Positions 1 to 4,866 of a stretch of DNA of 6,994 bases are shown here, one piece after another (within the stretch, counting starts at the first letter, position 1; every line of letters begins with the position of its first letter). Source of the stretch: Bacteroidales bacterium (GTDB taxonomy: Bacteria; Bacteroidota; Bacteroidia; Bacteroidales; VadinHA17); NCBI GenBank assembly GCA_025455505.1, contig JALOMK010000206.1, positions 1 through 6,994 on the forward strand. The letters are read 5' to 3'. A program made the translations under genes and the position numbers. The notes below the pieces were generated by a model. The model ran no database searches. It saw only the letters and a list, made by a program, of their open reading frames with translations, and was not told the origin of the DNA.

Positions 1-936
1 ACCGTAGCGCCTGAGTCCGCCAAGCAGGCCTGCATTCCACAGGATGAGCGACATTGCAAAGATGAACACTGCAACCAGTATGCCCTTCAGCTTACCAGAA
101 TACTCCACGAGGAAGCCCATGTTGTTCTGCTGCGCAAGGCTTTTCATCATTGGGGAAAAGTCATCATCCTCCTTCATGTATTTTGCATTGAACTGCCGGA
201 CTATGGCTGATGCCAACTCATCATCATACTTCCCGGCAGTAAGAAAGCCAAGTATTTCACCGGCTGCATCAGTCATATTTAGAGCCTCCCTCACGTCTTT
301 CAGATCGGCAATTATTGTCCCCCTGTCAAGAGCTGTAGTTCCGAAATCGACAGTGCCGCTAAGGATGAAATTATACAGGACAAGTTCGCCATACATACTT
401 GAGCCTACCAGAGTGAACGTGTCCCCGGTACTTATTCCGAGTTTTTCTGAAAATTGCCTGCTGAGAATTGCCTCACGTTGAGTGGACGGGATCCTTCCGC
501 TTTTAAGGGAGGAACTAATATTGAGCCTGTCGGCTTCAGCAGCTGACCCCGAGAGCAGGTCGATGCCTATGCCCATTGCAGGGCCCTGGGCAATAGTTTC
601 ACCGCCGGGGCCGGCAATGTCCACAATGCCCCCGAAGTATATCCTTTCGGCAAAATCAAGCTGTGGCCACTGCTGTGATATCTCATTCATGAGCGAATCG
701 GCTCCGAGAATGGCAAGGTCGTTGGGAATCTGGCTCACATTCTGCGCATAGGCCTTTGTCATTACCTTTACATGCCCTGCCGAGAACTTCGCGTTGAATT
801 CAAGGCTGTTTCCGATGACTCCCGTCATCCATGCATGAAAAACAACTGTCAGCATCACGCCTATGGCTGTAACCAGAAAAGGAAGTAGGCTTCTGTGCCT
901 GTCCCTTAAAAGCCCCTTGAACAGGAATCTTATCAT
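1..936 (-). CDS. FtsX-family ABC transporter permease, second of the pair (partial, C-terminus off the left edge)
   Basis: The reading frame is open from an ATG at 936 to base 1 (312 codons) with no stop, so the gene continues past the left edge. The visible part matches the first two thirds of an FtsX/LolC/LolE/MacB-type permease. There is a short basic N-terminus (MIRFLFKG), a first membrane helix at about residues 17-38, a soluble periplasmic domain at about 40-280, and a second helix at about 285-305. The helix is followed by GLRRYG at 307-312, where the family's conserved cytoplasmic Arg-Arg-x-x-Glu-Ile-Gly stretch begins. Two further helices would be expected beyond the window. The start overlaps the stop of the upstream permease gene as ATGA, with AAGGA four bases before it, so translation is probably coupled. 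The protein is clearly different from the other permease, which suggests a heterodimer like LolC/LolE. Family assignment is firm; the substrate is unknown. Confidence 0.88.
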   Translation of the reverse strand, partial: MIRFLFKGLLRDRHRSLLPFLVTAIGVMLTVVFHAWMTGVIGNSLEFNAKFSAGHVKVMTKAYAQNVSQIPNDLAILGADSLMNEISQQWPQLDFAERIYFGGIVDIAGPGGETIAQGPAMGIGIDLLSGSAAEADRLNISSSLKSGRIPSTQREAILSRQFSEKLGISTGDTFTLVGSSMYGELVLYNFILSGTVDFGTTALDRGTIIADLKDVREALNMTDAAGEILGFLTAGKYDDELASAIVRQFNAKYMKEDDDFSPMMKSLAQQNNMGFLVEYSGKLKGILVAVFIFAMSLILWNAGLLGGLRRYG

Positions 937-2105
937 TGTATCCTTCCCCGAAGGGCCTCCGTGGGATTAAGTTTTGCTATCTTCCGCGACGGTATGTAAC
1001 TCACTATTGTTGTAACAATCAGCACTATCAGCACTGTTCCCGTTACAAGAGCGATACTATAAACAGGATAGAGCCTTTCCGCCATGGCGATTCCGAAATC
1101 ACTGCCTTTCATAGGTATTGCAATTCCCTTAACTGCCTGCAGGGACAGGAGTGGGACACCATAGAGAGCTCCGATAAGAGTTGCCAGCACTGAATTCATG
1201 GCTCCTTCCATAGTGAAGAGCTTCACAACTCCGCCCCTTGTCATCCCCAGCGCAATATAAGTTCCAATCTCCTTCTGTCGCCTGAAGATCGACAGCACCT
1301 GGGTGTCGAAGATCGCGAGCATTGCCATAAGGAGGAGTATTCCCCATACTATCATGCCAAAGGCCCCTTTTGATTTAATTATGTTTTCAATATCAATTAG
1401 AAGATAGTCAAGGTCCCTGTACACCCAGCCTTCAGGCACCGCCATGCCTGACAGATCCTTTCCGCAAACTATCATTGTCGCCTCACCCGGCATCATCATC
1501 ATCTCCCGGAGCTTCTCCAGGGGCAGCCACAGCTGCCCCACATCCACAGTCGGTACTGTTGTCTCGAAAATTCCGGCTATCCTGATCTCTGCCGCATCGA
1601 AGGTCCCGTTTCTGTCGCGCCATCGGAGAGTGACATAATTTCCCTCCTTAAGCCCTGTGTTTTCAGCCATGGAAGTGCCTATCATTGCATTTATCACGGT
1701 CGTATCGCCCTGCATGAGTGCGGAAGGCAGCAGAAGCAGTTGCTGGTTTATGGGTATACCCCTGATAACCACAGGCTGCATACGGCCACCCGGGTATAAT
1801 GTCCCCTGGGTTATCAGGACCGGCACAGCAAGAGAATCGGCTGCCTGTTCCATGAACTCCAAAGGCAGCATGGCATGGCTGTCGGACAATGTGAAGGGGT
1901 CATAAGGATCATAGGCCTCGTGCCATAGCTGCCCTCCACCCATTTCCCACTTTATCATATCGTTCCTCGCCTGGCGGTCCCAGCCTTCAAGAAGACCCTT
2001 GTTCCAGATTATTATCACGTATGAAAATGACAACACTATTACATTTAGCCAGGTCCTTAAACCCGCACCAAGAAGGTTCCTTAATGCCAGTCTGAATGCA
2101 AGCAT
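933..2105 (-). CDS. FtsX-family ABC transporter permease, first of the pair
   Basis: This is a 390-residue inner-membrane permease of the FtsX/LolC/LolE/MacB type, at the family's usual length for an unfused permease. A membrane helix lies at about residues 17-37, followed by a periplasmic domain at about 40-245. Three more helices follow, at about 248-272, 302-325 and 349-372. The cytoplasmic loop after helix 2 carries the family signature FRRQKEIGTYIALGMTR (274-290), and the tail IPSRKIAKLNPTEALRG (371-387) is the classic FtsX C-terminus. I chose the ATG at 2105 because a strong GGAGG lies seven bases upstream, just after the stop of the ATPase gene. An in-frame ATG at 2141 would add 12 residues that do not look like the family and would overlap the ATPase gene. 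The stop overlaps the next permease's start. It should pair with the other permease and the ATPase as a mechanotransmission-type exporter or lipid extractor; the cargo is unknown. Confidence 0.92.
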   Translation of the reverse strand: MLAFRLALRNLLGAGLRTWLNVIVLSFSYVIIIWNKGLLEGWDRQARNDMIKWEMGGGQLWHEAYDPYDPFTLSDSHAMLPLEFMEQAADSLAVPVLITQGTLYPGGRMQPVVIRGIPINQQLLLLPSALMQGDTTVINAMIGTSMAENTGLKEGNYVTLRWRDRNGTFDAAEIRIAGIFETTVPTVDVGQLWLPLEKLREMMMMPGEATMIVCGKDLSGMAVPEGWVYRDLDYLLIDIENIIKSKGAFGMIVWGILLLMAMLAIFDTQVLSIFRRQKEIGTYIALGMTRGGVVKLFTMEGAMNSVLATLIGALYGVPLLSLQAVKGIAIPMKGSDFGIAMAERLYPVYSIALVTGTVLIVLIVTTIVSYIPSRKIAKLNPTEALRGRIQ

Positions 2106-2112
2106 GGTTAAT

Positions 2113-2117
2113 CCTCC
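2113..2117 (-). promoter_or_regulatory. Shine-Dalgarno site of the first permease gene
   Basis: GGAGG on the minus strand sits seven bases before the ATG at 2105 and within the 13-base gap after the ATPase stop. It is the strongest ribosome-binding site in the window and decides the start in favour of 2105 over the upstream in-frame ATG at 2141. The other starts here have weak or no such site, as is common in Bacteroidota. Confidence 0.8.
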
Positions 2118-2118
2118 A

Positions 2119-2826
2119 TCAGTTTTTAACAATTGTTTCATCTCTTGCCACCCGCCCGTCGAGAAGAAATATCTTACGCCGGACGTATCCTATAACCTTT
2201 TCATCATGAGTTGCAAAAAGGAAAGTGGTGCGGAGCTCCTCGTTGAGTTTTACCATGGTCTGCAGAATATTGTGCGAGTTTGCGGCATCGAGGTTTGCTG
2301 TAGGTTCGTCTGCAAGAACCACTGCAGGCCTTTTCACCATTGCCCTTGCAATTGCAACACGCTGAGACTCACCTCCAGAAAGCTGTGCAGGACGTGAAGC
2401 CGCCTTGTCAGACAGGCCTACCCATTCCAGGGCATCGAGTACCATTTTTCTTCTTTTTGCCTGGTCAAGGCCCTGTAGCAGGAGAGGAAACTCAACATTT
2501 TCAAAGACCGTATAAACATGGAACAGATTGTAGGTCTGAAATATGAAGCCAAGCTGGGTCTTTCTGAGCGATGCCGACTCAGGGGGAGAAAGCTGTCCCA
2601 CAGAACGGCCCAGTATAAGGGCATGTCCCTCCGAAGGAGCATCGAGGGTCCCTATAATGTTAAGAAGGGTCGTTTTACCCGATCCGCTCGGCCCTATAAT
2701 GCCGGTAAACTCTCCCTTTCCAAAGGACAGATCGATTCCGTTCAGGGCGGTGAACTGCCCTGCTCCCATCCTGAAGTGCTTTTTGAGGCCCTCTATTTTA
2801 ATTACTGTTTCATTGTCCATTTCCAT
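2119..2826 (-). CDS. ABC transporter ATP-binding protein, LolD/MacB type
   Basis: This 235-residue cytoplasmic ATPase has every catalytic motif of an active ABC protein. These are Walker A GPSGSGKT (45-52), Q-loop Gln97 in FQTYNL, signature LSGGESQRVAIARA (149-162), Walker B VVLADE (169-174), D-loop around Asp180, and switch His207 in ATHD. The LSGGESQRVAIARA signature together with the FQTYNL Q-loop is typical of the LolD/MacB/FtsE group, which works with FtsX-type permeases. Two such permease genes follow directly. The start could be the ATG at 2826 or the one at 2820. Neither has a clear ribosome-binding site, and 2826 leaves only six bases after the stop of the beta-barrel gene. It supplies ATP power for the two-permease machine. 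Whether that machine extracts lipoproteins, exports a peptide or moves a lipid cannot be told from this subunit. Confidence 0.94.
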   Translation of the reverse strand: MEMDNETVIKIEGLKKHFRMGAGQFTALNGIDLSFGKGEFTGIIGPSGSGKTTLLNIIGTLDAPSEGHALILGRSVGQLSPPESASLRKTQLGFIFQTYNLFHVYTVFENVEFPLLLQGLDQAKRRKMVLDALEWVGLSDKAASRPAQLSGGESQRVAIARAMVKRPAVVLADEPTANLDAANSHNILQTMVKLNEELRTTFLFATHDEKVIGYVRRKIFLLDGRVARDETIVKN

Positions 2827-2832
2827 ATTGCA

Positions 2833-3981
2833 TTAAATATCAAGAACAAGCATAACCTGCAGACCCTTACCGGCGAAAAAATAACTTTCTCCGCCTCCGT
2901 TGTAAAGGCTGAAAGTATCGGGATTCCAGAAGCCCATTATATTAAAGCTAAGATAATCATATTTAAGCTGAAGATTAAGGAATCTGGACCAGTCTCCCGT
3001 TTCCCAGTTATAATATACAGCGCCTGAAAGGTTGTGCGACAGCGACACCGGGTAGCTAAGTGAAAGTGTTGAATAGTTGCTAACTGTCTTTTCCTGACCT
3101 TCGGGTGGCCTGTCTGAGAAGTGAAAATATTCAGTCAGCAGGTACAGGCCGTTTCCTAATGAGAATGTATAATCGACACCGATGCTGAAATAGTTTTCCC
3201 ACCTTCCGAAAAGGATATTGTCAATATCGTTCAGTTTCCCAACATATTCAAGGGCGATCCCCGGTCCGATATCAAATTTCGCATCAATCCCAAACTGGTC
3301 TTCTCTGAAATACGGTTTCCCATCCACAGGAACCATAGTATAAAACTGGTTATAATCGGCTGTCCTGTGGTTATAGCTGATACCTGCCTCGCCTGCCGGT
3401 ACCGGAAGCTGTAGTCTTCCTCCGAATTCCGGAATATCCTTTACCGAAGGTGCAATTTCCCAGCCTTTGAGGCCTTCATTCCCGTATAGACCCCATAGCC
3501 AGACATTGGTGTTGTTGTTAAAGAAATATCTTGCAAGCAAGCCCCAAACGCCGTTTGTGAGCTGAAGCGGATCCCGGTAATCCATCCTGTCGAACCACAT
3601 AAGTGGCCTAAGGATTGTTGAGGACCCGAAGTTGATCTTCTGAAGACCTGCGCGCAGTTCAAAATTGGACGTTGAATACCTTATCCAGGCCCGGTAAGGT
3701 TTAAAGCTATGGTTTACAGTGTCATAACTAAAATCTTCAAAAAGCAGGTTCCCATAAGCCTTAACAGAAATTTCGGCATCGAGCTTTGCCCCGTTTGCAA
3801 ATTCAAGCTTCGGGCTCAGGGTCGGGATGTAAAGAGCACCTGCCTGAGAGGTGAGAGGATCATTGAAGCCCTGTCCCAGCCAGATACCAATTTGGTTATC
3901 AAACACAAGCCCGGCTTTCTGTGCCTTAAGAGACCACAGCGACAGGAGAATGACAATAAGCATTATTGCAGTTCTTCTCAT
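2833..3981 (-). CDS. Exported outer-membrane beta-barrel (porin-like) protein
   Basis: This 382-residue protein has a clear Sec signal peptide: basic MRR, a hydrophobic core at about residues 5-18, and a likely cut after SLKA (20) before Gln21, a Bacteroidota habit. The mature part has no hydrophobic helix. It alternates short stretches rich in aromatic and alternating hydrophobic residues with polar turns (for example YRAWIRYS, NYFSIGVDYTF, LYLLTEYFHF, YFFAGKGLQVMLVLDI), as in an outer-membrane beta-barrel of roughly 14-18 strands. The segment LRAGLQKINFGSSTILRP (109-126) resembles the strand and inward loop seen in several porin-like families of this phylum. The protein ends in Asp-Ile rather than an aromatic residue. 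Its ATG overlaps the acyltransferase stop as ATGA, and the ABC ATPase gene follows after six bases. A role as the outer-membrane exit or acceptor for the neighbouring transporter is inferred. It is not a TolC homologue; the exact family is not recognised. Confidence 0.82.
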   Translation of the reverse strand: MRRTAIMLIVILLSLWSLKAQKAGLVFDNQIGIWLGQGFNDPLTSQAGALYIPTLSPKLEFANGAKLDAEISVKAYGNLLFEDFSYDTVNHSFKPYRAWIRYSTSNFELRAGLQKINFGSSTILRPLMWFDRMDYRDPLQLTNGVWGLLARYFFNNNTNVWLWGLYGNEGLKGWEIAPSVKDIPEFGGRLQLPVPAGEAGISYNHRTADYNQFYTMVPVDGKPYFREDQFGIDAKFDIGPGIALEYVGKLNDIDNILFGRWENYFSIGVDYTFSLGNGLYLLTEYFHFSDRPPEGQEKTVSNYSTLSLSYPVSLSHNLSGAVYYNWETGDWSRFLNLQLKYDYLSFNIMGFWNPDTFSLYNGGGESYFFAGKGLQVMLVLDI

Positions 3982-4760
3982 GCCGGCGGGTTTTGTTTCT
4001 TCTGCCCCCGTTTCCTGAGAAGTGCATATATGCTGTACCGGTCAAGCGCCCTGCCCAGGCTTCTTCCCATAAGAATGAACTCGGAAACGTCTTCTTCACT
4101 GAATTCGATCCCTTTCTTCTTTTTCAGCTCATTGAACCTGGTAAGGTCCTTCCTCATGGAAAGAAAAAAAAGGATGTTTATGAGTACCATGAAAACTCCA
4201 TAGCGGATATCGCCGAAATGGTATGGCAACCAGAATACCAGGAGGACATATGCACCCCACCGGACGACCAGAACACTCCCGGTTATGAAACCGAGAATTA
4301 TTGATACAAGGTTAGCTGCCAGCAGACCGTACCAGTTTATTACCAGGAGTATGCCGAGTATCGGCGATTCTCCCCTGCCCCCCCTGAACCTGTAATATAA
4401 GGGATAATTGTGTCCCAGTACCCCGCACAGGGCAAAGAGGAGATAATAAGGATGCCCGGGTAGCAGCAGATTAAGAGCAAGAGCAGGCAGTGCAACCTTG
4501 GCCATATCGGCGACAGAGGTAATACATCCGTATTTTGCCCCGGTTTGCTTTGTCACAAGTGTGGCACTGACAAGGTCCGATTCAAAAGTCTCATCTGAGT
4601 GGGGAACATGTTCAGAAAAAGGCTTGACATTTCTCTCACCGGTTACGACCCGGAGAACCAGGCGTGCAAATGAGAAGGATCCGATAAGGTAGCCTGAAAT
4701 AAGGCAAAATGGAATAATCACTGCCGGGTCAGACAGGGGAATAATTACAATTCTACTCAT
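3978..4760 (-). CDS. Divergent PlsY-family (glycerol-3-phosphate acyltransferase-like) membrane protein
   Basis: This 260-residue polytopic protein has the PlsY fold signature. GSFSFARLV (27-35) corresponds to the first conserved loop (Gly-Ser-Ile-Pro in PlsY), TSVADMAKVALP (81-92) to the Asp-x-x-Lys helix, and GHNYPLYYRFRGGRGESP (116-133) to the Gly-His...Gly-Gly-Lys-Gly loop. Membrane helices lie at about 11-37, 79-101, 104-120, 131-160 and 165-200. PlsY normally moves an acyl chain from acyl phosphate to glycerol 3-phosphate. Here the second conserved loop (Ser-Gly-Asn-x-Gly-Ala-Thr-Asn) is not recognisable: residues 41-78 hold a longer polar stretch with SATLVTKQTGAKYG instead. The last loop reads GGRGESP where PlsY has GGKGVAT. 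A charged cytoplasmic tail of about 58 residues (203-260) makes it longer than the usual 200 or so. It is probably not the housekeeping PlsY; a changed acceptor or donor, or lost activity, is possible. Confidence 0.8.
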   Translation of the reverse strand: MSRIVIIPLSDPAVIIPFCLISGYLIGSFSFARLVLRVVTGERNVKPFSEHVPHSDETFESDLVSATLVTKQTGAKYGCITSVADMAKVALPALALNLLLPGHPYYLLFALCGVLGHNYPLYYRFRGGRGESPILGILLVINWYGLLAANLVSIILGFITGSVLVVRWGAYVLLVFWLPYHFGDIRYGVFMVLINILFFLSMRKDLTRFNELKKKKGIEFSEEDVSEFILMGRSLGRALDRYSIYALLRKRGQKKQNPPA

Positions 4761-4866
4761 AGTCGTGTATTGTCAGAATTCCGTTTGACCCGTCGACTGT
4801 GGCCTTCAGCCCGTTTCCGAGAGCACATGCATTGTCAATAGAGGACAATGCAGGTATTCCCATCTC
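4753..4866 (-). pseudogene. Out-of-frame C-terminal remnant of the dikinase swivelling domain
   Basis: Read from the GAG at 4866 on the minus strand, this frame gives EMGIPALSSIDNACALG, then NGLKATVDGSNGILTIHDYE and a TAG stop at 4753. It is the ordinary end of a PEP-utilising swivelling domain, compared with the family pattern Arg-Glu-x-Gly-Ile-Pro-Ala followed by Asp-Gly-x-x-Val-x-Val-Asp-Gly. The upstream part of the same domain is in a different frame and stops at 4806, so this stretch is not translated as part of the long protein. In an intact gene the TAG would overlap the acyltransferase ATG by eight bases (ATGAGTAG). That overlap fits the close packing of the other junctions and supports this as the original end. 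Confidence 0.82.

Noticed and set aside
44..751. Open plus-strand frames across the left end
   Set aside because: They are antisense to the second permease, whose minus-strand frame is open through the region and has family features. The plus-strand translations resemble no family and do not pack with other genes.
1491..1502. (CAT)4 repeat encoding four methionines in the first permease
   Set aside because: Four in-frame copies are too few to call a functional repeat, and length changes would not break the frame.
2106..2141. Upstream in-frame ATG at 2141 for the first permease
   Set aside because: It would overlap the ATPase gene and add 12 residues unlike the family, while the ATG at 2105 has GGAGG at ideal spacing.
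2518..3027. Plus-strand frame of about 169 codons
   Set aside because: It lies opposite the ABC ATPase and the end of the beta-barrel gene, both well supported. Its translation has no recognisable domain.
4164..4171. Run of eight A (T on the coding strand) inside the PlsY-like gene as a slippage or phase-variation site
   Set aside because: The frame is intact here, the run encodes ordinary Phe residues in a membrane helix, and eight bases is short for a phase-variable tract.
3709..4304. Two overlapping plus-strand frames
   Set aside because: They are antisense to the signal-peptide end of the barrel gene and the tail of the PlsY-like gene, with low-complexity translations and no plausible start sites.
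4761..4805. Possible promoter or spacer between the dikinase stop and the PlsY-like start
   Set aside because: The stretch still encodes the end of the swivelling domain in another frame, and no promoter-like boxes stand out. It is former coding sequence.
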